Source: Comamonas terrae
Lineage (GTDB): Bacteria; Pseudomonadota; Gammaproteobacteria; Burkholderiales; Burkholderiaceae_C
Reading direction: 5' to 3'
Assembly: GCF_001544075.1 (NCBI RefSeq)
Contig: NZ_BCNT01000001.1
Span: 248,001 to 312,000 of the forward strand
Length of the DNA: 64,000 nucleotides
Shown: piece after piece, positions 52,376-60,377 of the stretch
Layout: the number at the start of each line of letters is the position of its first letter
Position numbering within the stretch: the first letter of the stretch is position 1
The notes under the pieces: generated by a model
What the model was told of the DNA's origin: nothing
What the model saw: the letters and a program-made list of their open reading frames with translations, nothing else
Database searches by the model: none
Translations under genes and position numbers: made by a program

Positions 52376-54637
52376 ATGCACATCACCACCGACATGCTCC
52401 ACGACATGCCGCAAGGCCTGCGCACGCTGATGGACGATTCCGGCACGGCCGGCGGAACCTCACGCCGCAGTTTCCTCAAGATCGCCACCGCCTCAGGCTT
52501 TGCGCTCGGCGCCTTTCCCGCCGCCGTGCTGGCCCAGGCCGGCGGCGAGGCCGCGAGTGGCGCGAATGCGGGCCTCAGGCCCACGCAGCAGCCGGCCGCG
52601 TTCGTCCACATCGACCGCGACGGCATCGTCACCGTCACCATCAACCGCCTCGATTTCGGCCAGGGCGTGCAGACCGGCTTGCCCATGGTGCTGGCCGAGG
52701 AGCTGGACGCCGACTGGTCCAAGGTGCGCAGCATGCACGGCAATGCCGACCCGGCCTACGTGGATCCGGTGATGGGCTTTCACCTCACCGGCGGCTCCAC
52801 CGCGATCAAGCACTCGTACACGCAGTACCGCGAGCTGGGCGCCCGCACCCGCGCCATGCTGCTGGCGGCCGCGGCCCAGCGCTGGAACGTGCCGGCCGAC
52901 ACGCTAAGCACGCAGGCCGGCCAGGTGATCGGCCCGCGCGGCAGGAAGCTCGGCTACGGCGAGCTGGCCGACGCCGCGATGAAGCTGCCCGTGCCGCAGG
53001 CCGTGGCGCTCAAGGACCCCAAGGACTTCCGCATCATCGGCCGGGCCACCGGCCGCATCGACGCGCGCGCCAAGTCCAGCGGCATGCAGGCTTACGGCAT
53101 CGACACCCGGCTGCCGGGCATGCTCACCGCCGTGGTCGCGCACCCGCCCGTCTTCGGCGCCAAGCCGGCCTCGGTCGATGACAGCGCCGCCAAGGCCATC
53201 CGGGGCGTGCGCGCCGTGCTGCGCGTGCCCAGCGTGCATGGCGGCGAGACCGTGGCCGTGCTGGCCGACGGCTACTGGCCCGCCAAGCAGGGGCGCGATG
53301 CGCTCAAGATCGAATGGGACAGCGCAGGCGTCGGCAAGGTCGATTCGGCGCAGCAGCTCGCCCAGTACCGCGAGCTGGCGCAGAAGCCCGGCGCACTCAA
53401 GTACGACGCCGACGTTTCCAAACTTGGCAGCGCACCGCACAAGATCAGCGCGGAATACCTCTTCCCCTACCTGGCGCACACACCCATGGAGCCGCTCAAC
53501 TGCACCGTGCGCCTCTCGGGCCAGGGCGCGGCCACCCGGGCCGAACTGTGGCTGGGTACGCAGGCGCCGGGCTGGGAGGCCGCGACGGCTGCGCGCATCC
53601 TCGGCGTGGAGCCGAAGAACGTGCAGGTGAACGTGCAGATGGCGGGCGGCGGCTTCGGGCGCCGCGCCACGCCCACCAGCGACTACGTGGCCGAGGCCTG
53701 CCAGATCGCCAGGGCCGCGCGCGCGGCCGGCCTGGATGCGCCGGTGCGCATGGTCTGGAGCCGCGAGGACGATGTGAAGGGCGGCTACTACCGCCCCATG
53801 CACCTGCACCGCGCCGAGATCGGCTTCGACGACCAGGGCCGGGTGCTGGCCTGGGACCATGTCCTCGTCGGCCAGTCCATCGCCCACGGCACGGCCTTCG
53901 AGGGCTTCATGGTCAAGAACGGCGTGGACGGCACGGCCGTCGAGGGCATGAAGGAGCCCTACGACCTGCCCATGCGCCTGTCGGTGCACCACCCGGTGCT
54001 CAATGCACCGGTGCTCTGGTGGCGCAGCGTGGGCTCGACCCACACGGCCTTCGTGATGGAGACGCTGATCGACGAGATCGCCCGCACCACGAACCAGGAC
54101 CCGGTCGAGTACCGCCTCAAGCAGTTCGGCGACAAGCATGCGCGCCATGCCGCCGCGCTGAAGCTGGCCGTGGACAAATCCGGCTACGGCAAGCGCCAGC
54201 TGGCGCAAGGCCGCGCCTGGGGCGTGGCGGTGCACGAGTCCTTCGAGTCGGTCGTGGCCTACGTGGTCGAGGCCTCGGTGCAGGACGGCGTGCCCAAACT
54301 GCATGCCGTCACCGCCGGCGTGCACTGCAACCTCGCGGTCAACCCCAAGAGCGTGGAGGCCCAGGTGCAGGGCGGCGCGCTGATGGGCCTGGGCATGTGC
54401 CTGCCGGGCGCGGCCATCACCTTCAAGGACGGCGTGGTCGAACAGGGCAACTTCAACGACTACACCGTGGCCCGCCTGACCGACATGCCCACGTTGGCCG
54501 TGCACATCGTTCCCAGCGCCGATGCGCCCACGGGCATGGGTGAGCCGGGGGTACCGCCGCTGGCGCCAGCCTTTGCCAATGCCGTGGCGCGACTCACGGG
54601 CAAGCCGCTGCGCGAGCTGCCGTTCAAGCTGGCTTAA
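52376..54637 (+). CDS. Molybdopterin-binding large subunit of an aldehyde/isoquinoline oxidoreductase (IorB-like)
   Basis: Molybdenum hydroxylase large subunit of 753 residues. A twin-arginine signal SRRSFLKIATASGFALGAF (Arg30-Arg31) directs export of the folded heterodimer, as known for IorAB-type enzymes. Typical blocks are NRLDFGQGVQTGLPMVLAEELDADW, MEPLNCTVRL, QMAGGGFGRRATPTSDYVAEA (cofactor loop) and GEPGVPPLAPAFANAVARLTG with the catalytic glutamate of GEPG. It oxidises an aldehyde or N-heterocycle with water as oxygen donor; substrate unknown. No FAD subunit is present, so electrons probably pass to a cytochrome. Confidence 0.93.
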   Translation: MHITTDMLHDMPQGLRTLMDDSGTAGGTSRRSFLKIATASGFALGAFPAAVLAQAGGEAASGANAGLRPTQQPAAFVHIDRDGIVTVTINRLDFGQGVQTGLPMVLAEELDADWSKVRSMHGNADPAYVDPVMGFHLTGGSTAIKHSYTQYRELGARTRAMLLAAAAQRWNVPADTLSTQAGQVIGPRGRKLGYGELADAAMKLPVPQAVALKDPKDFRIIGRATGRIDARAKSSGMQAYGIDTRLPGMLTAVVAHPPVFGAKPASVDDSAAKAIRGVRAVLRVPSVHGGETVAVLADGYWPAKQGRDALKIEWDSAGVGKVDSAQQLAQYRELAQKPGALKYDADVSKLGSAPHKISAEYLFPYLAHTPMEPLNCTVRLSGQGAATRAELWLGTQAPGWEAATAARILGVEPKNVQVNVQMAGGGFGRRATPTSDYVAEACQIARAARAAGLDAPVRMVWSREDDVKGGYYRPMHLHRAEIGFDDQGRVLAWDHVLVGQSIAHGTAFEGFMVKNGVDGTAVEGMKEPYDLPMRLSVHHPVLNAPVLWWRSVGSTHTAFVMETLIDEIARTTNQDPVEYRLKQFGDKHARHAAALKLAVDKSGYGKRQLAQGRAWGVAVHESFESVVAYVVEASVQDGVPKLHAVTAGVHCNLAVNPKSVEAQVQGGALMGLGMCLPGAAITFKDGVVEQGNFNDYTVARLTDMPTLAVHIVPSADAPTGMGEPGVPPLAPAFANAVARLTGKPLRELPFKLA

Positions 54638-54648
54638 GGCACCTTGAA

Positions 54649-54674
54649 ACATAGCCCATGCGCATGGGCTATGT
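54649..54674. terminator. Perfect palindrome between convergent genes
   Basis: ACATAGCCCATG followed by CGCATGGGCTATGT forms a 26-base perfect palindrome between the oxidoreductase stop and the anti-sigma stop. It can form a long hairpin on both transcripts, though without a T run. Confidence 0.55.
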
Positions 54675-54679
54675 CCTGC

Positions 54680-55477
54680 TCAATCCAGCTGCCGATAAAT
54701 GGCCTCGGCCAGCGCATGAAGCTGGTCGCGGGGCAAGGCCGCACTCACGGCATAGCCCTGCCGCCCGTCCACCCAGTAAAAGCCGTGCGTCGCGCCCTCC
54801 TCGGTCCACTGGAAGCTTGCCGGCGCTTTCACACTACCCGTCCGGGCCAGCACCGACACATACAGCGTCACACGCTGGCCGGCCGCATCCTCGTACATGA
54901 ACTGTGCCCGCGACTGCCCCGCCTCTCCGGGCAGCAGGCGCCCGCCGACCAGGTGGTAGCCCAGTGCGTCAAGCGCGGGCACCTTGAGCGGCACGCCCAG
55001 GCGCATGGACAGCCACTGCACCAGATGGACCTGCTGCTGCGCGGCAACCTCTACCGGATGGCGCTGCTCGGGTACATAGACCGCATGCGCAGCCACCGCC
55101 TCGCGCGCGAAAGCCGGCACGGCGCGCGCCCGAGTCGCCATATCGGCATGCTCTCTTCCGCCCAGGCCGTAGCCCATGCCCAAACCCACACCCAGCATCA
55201 GGCCGGCGGCCAGCGCATGCGGCCACTGCCATTGCAGCGGCCTGCGCAGCGCGCGGCGCAGCTGGGGGGGAACGGGCTCATCCAGCAGCTGGGCATGCAG
55301 GGCCTGAAGGCCGGCGCGCTGGGCCTGAATGGCGGCCATGCGTGCCGCCTCGTCGGGGTTCTCCGCCAGCCACTGCGCCACTTCCGAAGCGCTTGCCGGT
55401 GCAAGTTCTCCGTCCACCCAGGCATGGAGCATGGTTTCATCAGGGCGGCCCGCGGTCATTGATAGATTCCCCGTCAT
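54680..55477 (-). CDS. Anti-sigma factor, membrane-anchored
   Basis: Protein of 265 residues. A zinc-finger-like/ASD N-terminus (TMLHAWVDGELAPASASEVAQWLAENPDEAARMA) binds the sigma factor; one membrane helix is near residues 85-107 (WPHALAAGLMLGVGLGMGYGLG), and the periplasmic part (VEVAAQQQVHLVQWLSMRLGVPLKVPALDALGYHLVGGRLLPGEAGQSRAQFMYED) resembles RskA/YlaC-type sensors. ATG at 55477 overlaps the sigma-factor TGA (ATGA); ATG at 55459 is an alternative. It should hold the neighbouring ECF sigma factor inactive. Confidence 0.9.
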   Translation of the reverse strand: MTGNLSMTAGRPDETMLHAWVDGELAPASASEVAQWLAENPDEAARMAAIQAQRAGLQALHAQLLDEPVPPQLRRALRRPLQWQWPHALAAGLMLGVGLGMGYGLGGREHADMATRARAVPAFAREAVAAHAVYVPEQRHPVEVAAQQQVHLVQWLSMRLGVPLKVPALDALGYHLVGGRLLPGEAGQSRAQFMYEDAAGQRVTLYVSVLARTGSVKAPASFQWTEEGATHGFYWVDGRQGYAVSAALPRDQLHALAEAIYRQLD

Positions 55478-56001
55478 TTGACAGCTTTCAACACAGTCCG
55501 GGAAGGTGCGGCCCCTTCCATCAGGCGCCTAAGCTGTTCACGTGCACGCGCGAGGCGCGACATCACGGTTCCTATCGGAATGCCCAGCATCTGCGCCGTT
55601 TCGGCATAGCTCAGCTGCTCCATCCCCACCAGCAGCAGCACTTCGCGCGCCTGCGGCGCCAACAGCGCCAGCGCACGCTCCAGGTCCAGGCGCAGCGCCA
55701 TCTGCGATGTGGGATCGTGCCCGCCGTCCCAGGCATCGTCCCAGTCCACCGTGCGCTGGCGCGCCGCCTGCTGCCACTGGTTGGCGTACAGGTTGTGCAT
55801 CAGCGTGAGCAGCCAGCTGCGCAGCGCTGCCTGGACTTCGGTGGCAGAACCGGCCTCGGGCGGGCACCATAGTGCCCACTTCTGGCAGGCGCGCTCCAGA
55901 GTGTCCTGCACCAGATCGTCGGCACGGGCGGCATCCCCCACCAGCGCCCGTGCATAGCGGCGCAGGCGGGGAATATGGGCAATGGCGGCTTCTACCTGCA
56001 C
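55474..56001 (-). CDS. ECF RNA polymerase sigma factor
   Basis: Sigma-70 factor of 175 residues with only regions 2 and 4. Region 2 includes RYARALVGDAARADDLVQDTLERACQKW and LLTLMHNLYANQW; region 4 is ALALLAPQAREVLLLVGMEQLSYAETAQMLGIPIGTVMSRLARAREQLRRLM. The start is GTG at 56001, eight bases past the lipoprotein stop. Together with the overlapping anti-sigma gene and the upstream lipoprotein this is one operon, probably an envelope or oxidative stress response. Confidence 0.93.
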   Translation of the reverse strand: MQVEAAIAHIPRLRRYARALVGDAARADDLVQDTLERACQKWALWCPPEAGSATEVQAALRSWLLTLMHNLYANQWQQAARQRTVDWDDAWDGGHDPTSQMALRLDLERALALLAPQAREVLLLVGMEQLSYAETAQMLGIPIGTVMSRLARAREQLRRLMEGAAPSRTVLKAVK

Positions 56002-56007
56002 GCAGGC

Positions 56008-56400
56008 TCAGGGCTTGGCGACATGCCATGCGTTGTTGAGAAAGCCGTCGCCCGTCCTGTCGCCCGGCTTGGCGTCCTTGCTCCAGTAGTAGAGCGGGCG
56101 CCCCTTGTAGGCCCATTGCCGGCCCCCGTCGTCGCGCGTCACCACGCTCCAGTCGCCAATGGCCGAGGCGCTGGCAGGCGCCATCAGCGGCGGCCAGTTG
56201 GTGGCGCAGCCGCCGTTGCAGACGCTCTTGCCTGCACCGGCTGCCGCATCGCGGTCGAATACATAGAGCGTCATCTGGCTGGGGCCGACCAGCACGCCGT
56301 TCAAAGTCGTGGCCGGGGAGCTGGGCTGGCCGACATAGGCGCTCGAGCAGGCTGCCAGCAGGGCCGAAGCAAGAACGGAAAGAGAAGCAAGGCGGGTCAT
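56008..56400 (-). CDS. Predicted lipoprotein with YxxD-type secreted repeat (COG4315 family)
   Basis: Secreted protein of 130 residues. Signal with lipobox LLAACS at about residue 18, then the repeat LYVFDRDAAAGAGKSVCNGGCATNWPPL, and a second half LYYWSKDAKPGDRTGDGFLNNAWHV, the pattern of this family of unknown function. ATG at 56400 has AAGGAG upstream. First gene of the sigma/anti-sigma operon; in related bacteria the same lipoprotein often adjoins ECF sigma genes. Confidence 0.88.
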   Translation of the reverse strand: MTRLASLSVLASALLAACSSAYVGQPSSPATTLNGVLVGPSQMTLYVFDRDAAAGAGKSVCNGGCATNWPPLMAPASASAIGDWSVVTRDDGGRQWAYKGRPLYYWSKDAKPGDRTGDGFLNNAWHVAKP

Positions 56401-56531
56401 GGAATGTCTCCTTGGTGTTGACCTGCAGTAAACAGCCGGGCGAGGCGATTTATTCCATCGGATTTTCCTGCCGCCTCCTGCGGAGGGCGGATTGTCCTGC
56501 ATGGCAACAGGGACGGCTTCAGCCTATTAAT

Positions 56532-56548
56532 ATAGTCCCCCATACTAT
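56532..56548. promoter_or_regulatory. Putative DmeR/RcnR-type operator
   Basis: ATAGT-CCCCCAT-ACTAT is an inverted repeat with a C-rich centre, 17 bases before dmeR. RcnR/CsoR-family regulators recognise AT-rich arms around a G/C tract, so this is the expected site for autoregulation of dmeR-dmeF. Confidence 0.7.
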
Positions 56549-56565
56549 TTTTCATCCCATCTGCC

Positions 56566-56838
56566 ATGTCCCACACCGCTCGCCAGAAAGACAAATTGAT
56601 TGCCCGCGTGCGCCGCATCAAGGGGCAACTGGAAGGCATCGAACGTGCACTGGAAACCGATGCAGCCTGCATCGAGGTGCTGCGCCAGATTGCATCGGTG
56701 CGCGGCGCGGTCGGCGGGCTGACCGTGGAAGTGATGGAAGACCATTTGCGCGAGCATGTGCTGGAAGCCACCGACGACGCCGGGCGCCGCCACGGCGGCG
56801 AAGAGATGATCGAGGTCATCCGCTCCTACATGAAATGA
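56566..56838 (+). CDS. dmeR: CsoR/RcnR-family metal-responsive repressor DmeR
   Basis: All-helical repressor of 90 residues. The RcnR metal-site residues are all present at the same numbers: His3, Cys35, His60 and His64, indicating Ni(II)/Co(II) sensing rather than copper (CsoR) or formaldehyde (FrmR). RIKGQLEGIERALE is the family core. It lies 25 bases upstream of the cation efflux gene and behind a matching operator, so metal binding should derepress efflux. Confidence 0.92.
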   Translation: MSHTARQKDKLIARVRRIKGQLEGIERALETDAACIEVLRQIASVRGAVGGLTVEVMEDHLREHVLEATDDAGRRHGGEEMIEVIRSYMK

Positions 56839-56863
56839 AGGCATCGGCATCAGGAACCCGGCC

Positions 56864-57835
56864 ATGAGCATGCATGCAACCTCCTCCGCGGTGGCCTCCG
56901 GCCACGACCACGTCTTTCTCGGCAGCGACCACGGGCGCAACGAGCGCAAGGTCTGGATGGTGATCGCCCTGACCACCGCCATGATGCTGGCCGAGATCAC
57001 GGCTGGCACGGTCTATGGCTCCATGGCCCTCGTGGCCGACGGCTGGCACATGTCCACCCATGCGGGGGCCATGCTGATTGCCGCCCTGGCCTATCGCTTT
57101 GCCAGCCGCCACTCCGGCAACCCCCGCTTCACCTTCGGCACCGGCAAGCTCGGCGATCTGGCCGGATTTGCCAGTGCCATCGTCCTGGCGCTGATCGCGC
57201 TGCTGATCGGCTGGGAAAGCCTGGTGCGGCTCACCCAGCCCATTTCTATCGATTTCGACCAGGCCATCGCCGTGGCTGCAGCGGGCCTGCTCGTCAACCT
57301 GGCCTGTGCCTGGCTGCTCAAGGACGACCACGCGCACCACGGGCATCACCACCACGCCCATCACCATCATGACCATGATCACCATGGCGGCCACCATGGC
57401 AAGGGCCGGGACAACAATCTGCGCGCGGCCTATCTGCATGTGCTGGCCGATGCGCTGACTTCGGTCCTGGCCATCGCTGCCCTGCTGCTGGGTCGCAGCT
57501 ATGGATGGGCCTGGGCCGATCCTGCCATGGGCGTGGTCGGCGCCCTGGTCATTGCGCGGTGGTCATGGGGCCTGGTCCAGGATGCGGGCAGCGTGCTGCT
57601 GGACGCCGGCCGCGAAGGGCAGCAGGTACAGCAGGAAATCCGGGAGGCCCTGGCCGCATCCGAAAGTCAGCTCACCGATCTGCATGTATGGCAGGTAGGG
57701 CCGGGACATTTCGCGGCCATCGTGGCGCTGACCGCCCCCAACCCGAAAGAGCCCGCCCACTACAAGGCGCAGCTGGCCCATATCCACGAGCTTTCGCATC
57801 TCACCGTCGAAGTGCAGCCCCTGCGCCAACCATGA
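56864..57835 (+). CDS. dmeF: CDF-family Co(II)/Ni(II) efflux transporter DmeF
   Basis: Cation diffusion facilitator of 323 residues, exporting Co2+/Ni2+ from the cytoplasm. Six membrane helices are visible; site A ligands lie in MALVADGWHMSTHAGAM and YLHVLADALTSVLAI. A histidine-rich cytoplasmic loop between TM4 and TM5 (around residues 155-180, HHGHHHHAHHHHDHDHH) and an N-terminal HDHVFLG segment are DmeF hallmarks. ATG at 56864. In a strain that makes cobalamin and carries cobN and cobW, it balances cobalt supply against toxicity. Confidence 0.95.
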   Translation: MSMHATSSAVASGHDHVFLGSDHGRNERKVWMVIALTTAMMLAEITAGTVYGSMALVADGWHMSTHAGAMLIAALAYRFASRHSGNPRFTFGTGKLGDLAGFASAIVLALIALLIGWESLVRLTQPISIDFDQAIAVAAAGLLVNLACAWLLKDDHAHHGHHHHAHHHHDHDHHGGHHGKGRDNNLRAAYLHVLADALTSVLAIAALLLGRSYGWAWADPAMGVVGALVIARWSWGLVQDAGSVLLDAGREGQQVQQEIREALAASESQLTDLHVWQVGPGHFAAIVALTAPNPKEPAHYKAQLAHIHELSHLTVEVQPLRQP

Positions 57836-58221
57836 GCATCGGCAATACCCTCAAGACCTGGGCAAGGCGTGTCAAACGCGACGGCATCACGCTCTGGTTC
57901 GCCGGCAGGCATCCCCGCACGCCCTGGTATGCCAAGGCACTGGGCCTGTTCGTGGTGGCCTATGCGCTGAGCCCCATCGATCTGATTCCGGACTTCATTC
58001 CCGTGCTCGGCTATGTGGACGATGTCCTGCTGCTGCCGGCCCTGATCTGGTTGACCGTCAGGCTGCTGCCACCCGATGTGCTGACGGCATGCCGCCAGCA
58101 GGCCGACGCCTGGATGCAGGCCGAGGGCGCCAAGCCCCAAAGCCGGGCCGGCGCCGTGCTCATCGTCATTCTGTGGCTGCTGATGGGCCTGGCACTGTGG
58201 GCCTGGCTCAAGCCACAGTGA
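57832..58221 (+). CDS. DUF1232 (YkvA-like) small membrane protein
   Basis: Protein of 129 residues. The DUF1232 signature YALSPIDLIPDFIPVLGYVDDVLLLPALIW is complete, and a second hydrophobic helix ends the protein (AGAVLIVILWLLMGLALWAWL). The ATG at 57832 overlaps the dmeF stop (ATGA), so it is co-translated with the transporter. Function unknown; a role connected to metal efflux is only a guess from position. Confidence 0.88.
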   Translation: MSIGNTLKTWARRVKRDGITLWFAGRHPRTPWYAKALGLFVVAYALSPIDLIPDFIPVLGYVDDVLLLPALIWLTVRLLPPDVLTACRQQADAWMQAEGAKPQSRAGAVLIVILWLLMGLALWAWLKPQ

Positions 58222-58241
58222 CAAAGCGTCATCCGAAAACA

Positions 58242-58267
58242 AAAAGGCTCCCGCAGGAGCCTTTTTT
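58242..58267 (+). terminator. Terminator of the dmeRF operon
   Basis: Stem AAAAGGCTCC and GGAGCCTTTT with loop CGCA and a T run. It lies between convergent genes and can work for both. Confidence 0.9.
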
Positions 58268-58284
58268 TGCGCGCATGAAGCCGC

Positions 58285-58704
58285 TTACTGGTTCACGGGC
58301 ACCTGCTGGGTGTACTCCATCAGCGTGCCGCCACCTTCGACGGAGCCGCTGGTCTGGCCGTTCTGGATGCGGCCCACGCAGGCCTGGCGGTCCAGGTCGG
58401 TCTTGAAGACATTGCAGCGTGCCAGGGCGTTTTGCTCATACTGGCTGGCGCTCTTGCCATCGCCCAGGCGGCCGCGGCGGGCTTCTTCCTTGACGGCGGC
58501 AGCTTCGCGTTCCGCGGGGCTGGCATAGTTGCGCTTCTTGTGCTGGTGGTGCTTTTGCGCCTTGGGTGCGGGCTTGGCCGCAGCCGCCTCGGGTGCCGAT
58601 GCCGGAGCCGCAGTGTCGGCAGCCTGTGCCCCGGCCCAGCCAGCCACTGTCAGCGCCAGCGCACCAATCGCCAATTGAAAAGTACGAATTCCAAAGCCGG
58701 TCAT
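58285..58704 (-). CDS. Small secreted protein of unknown function
   Basis: Predicted periplasmic protein of 139 residues. Signal peptide FQLAIGALALTVAGWAGAQA, then an Ala/Pro/Lys stretch (APEAAAAKPAPKAQKHHQHKKRN) and a compact tail with two cysteines (ARCNVFKTDLDRQACVGRIQNGQTSGSVEGGGTLMEYTQ). ATG at 58704 is favoured because GGAG lies six bases upstream; ATG at 58716 is possible. I know similar unnamed proteins from Comamonadaceae but no function. Confidence 0.75.
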   Translation of the reverse strand: MTGFGIRTFQLAIGALALTVAGWAGAQAADTAAPASAPEAAAAKPAPKAQKHHQHKKRNYASPAEREAAAVKEEARRGRLGDGKSASQYEQNALARCNVFKTDLDRQACVGRIQNGQTSGSVEGGGTLMEYTQQVPVNQ

Positions 58705-58862
58705 CTGTAACTCCATTCTCATTGGGTGAACAACGCAATCAAGCATGCGGGTTTTCCTGGGCCGCTTTTATCGGCACACCCCATCAGCCCATGCAGGCCT
58801 CGGCCTACAGCTGCGTTCACGCACAGCATGCCGGCATTGCCGGTGCAATGCCTTGAGATAGC

Positions 58863-60377
58863 TCAGGTTCCGGCGCCCGCCTCCCGGGCGAACCATTGCG
58901 ACACGCCCTTCGCCAGCCGGGCAAACACCTGCTCCAGGCTGGGGGCGCCCTGGCCGAACAGCGCATGGATGACGGCAGCGTTCTCGAACAGTCCATGCAG
59001 ATAGGTGCCCAGCACGGCGCCATCGCCGCTTTGCCAGAGCATGCCGGTCAGCAGTTCCCGGGCCTGGGCCGACGCCCCGGCCTGCATGTCGGCTCGCAAC
59101 TGGGTCCGGCCGTGGTGGATCTCGTAGCCCTGCACCCGCACGCCCGACAGCGCCTGCCAGGGCGCGCGCAGGGCCGGCAGTTCGTGCCCGGCCGGCTGCA
59201 CGGTCTTGGCGGGCTCGAACAGCGTGGCCAGCGGCAGCAGGCCCAGGCCCGCGGCATTGCCGTCCACGCCGTGCAGGTCGACCAGCGCCTCGCCCAGCAT
59301 CTGCAGGCCGCCGCAGATACCCAGCACGCGCCGGCCGGCCCCGGCATGCTGCACCACGGCGGCATCCAGCCCCTGGGCGCGCATCCAGGCGAGATCCGCC
59401 GCCGTGGCCTTGGAGCCCGGCAGGATCACCCAGTCCGCACCGGCCAGCTGGGCCGGGCTGCGCGCCCAGACCACGCGCACGCCCGGCACCTGCAGCAGCG
59501 GTTGGAATTCGTCGAGGTTGCTGATGCGCGGGTAGGCCACGATGGCGATCGTGGTGTGCACGGCCTGCCCGCCGCCCGCGCTGCCGCGGTCGTCGAACAC
59601 GCCGTCCTCTTCCGGCAGGCCGTGCTGGAACTGCATGGGGATGGTCGCCACGGTGGGCACGCCCGTCAGCTCTTGCAGCATCTGCGGCGCCGGCGCGAGC
59701 AGGCTCGCGTCGCCGCGGAACTTGTTGAGCACAAAGCCCTGGATGAGTTGCCGCTCGCCTTCCGGCAGCAGCGCCCAGGTGCCGTACAGGTGGGCAAACG
59801 CGCCGCCGCGGTCGATGTCGGCCACCAGCAGGCAGTGCGCGCCGCCGTGCTTGGCCACGCGCATGTTGACCACGTCGCTGGCATGCAGGTTGATCTCGGC
59901 CGGCGAGCCCGCGCCCTCGATCACCACCACGTCGTTCTCGGCGCGCAGCTCGTCCAGCGCCTGCGCGATCTGCGGCCAGACCTGGAGGCTGCGGCCGCGC
60001 CAGGGCATGCGGCTGAGGGCTTCGTCCACCCGGCCGAACAGCACGACCTGGCTGTGCGTGTCGGCCTCGGGCTTGAGCAGCAGCGGGTTCATGCGCACGT
60101 CGGGCACGGCGCCCGCGGCCAGCGCCTGCAGGTACTGCGCGGTGCCGATCTCGCCCCATTGGCCATCGGGCGTGGCGACGACACGCGCGTTGTTGCTCAT
60201 GTTCTGCGCCTTGAAGGGCGCGACCTTGTAGCCCTGCGCCCGGTACCAGGCGCACAGCGCCGTGGCCACCCAGCTCTTGCCCGCGCCGCTGCTGGTGCCC
60301 AGCACCATCACGCACAGCGCCGGGCGCCGGCCCGGCAGGGGCCGGGGGGGCCGGGGCAGTTGGATCCTGTCGTTCAT
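58863..60377 (-). CDS. cobQ: Cobyric acid synthase CobQ (CbiP)
   Basis: Glutamine-dependent amidase of 504 residues that amidates positions b, d, e and g of adenosylcobyrinate a,c-diamide. The N-terminal dethiobiotin-synthetase-like domain has LGTSSGAGKSWVATALCAWY and FKAQNMSNNARV; the middle has VIEGAGSPAEINL; the C-terminal GATase1 domain holds the nucleophile in GICGGLQMLG and the histidine in GTYLHGLFE. ATG at 60377 overlaps the previous gene's stop (ATGA). Last gene of the second cobalamin cluster. Confidence 0.97.
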   Translation of the reverse strand: MNDRIQLPRPPRPLPGRRPALCVMVLGTSSGAGKSWVATALCAWYRAQGYKVAPFKAQNMSNNARVVATPDGQWGEIGTAQYLQALAAGAVPDVRMNPLLLKPEADTHSQVVLFGRVDEALSRMPWRGRSLQVWPQIAQALDELRAENDVVVIEGAGSPAEINLHASDVVNMRVAKHGGAHCLLVADIDRGGAFAHLYGTWALLPEGERQLIQGFVLNKFRGDASLLAPAPQMLQELTGVPTVATIPMQFQHGLPEEDGVFDDRGSAGGGQAVHTTIAIVAYPRISNLDEFQPLLQVPGVRVVWARSPAQLAGADWVILPGSKATAADLAWMRAQGLDAAVVQHAGAGRRVLGICGGLQMLGEALVDLHGVDGNAAGLGLLPLATLFEPAKTVQPAGHELPALRAPWQALSGVRVQGYEIHHGRTQLRADMQAGASAQARELLTGMLWQSGDGAVLGTYLHGLFENAAVIHALFGQGAPSLEQVFARLAKGVSQWFAREAGAGT

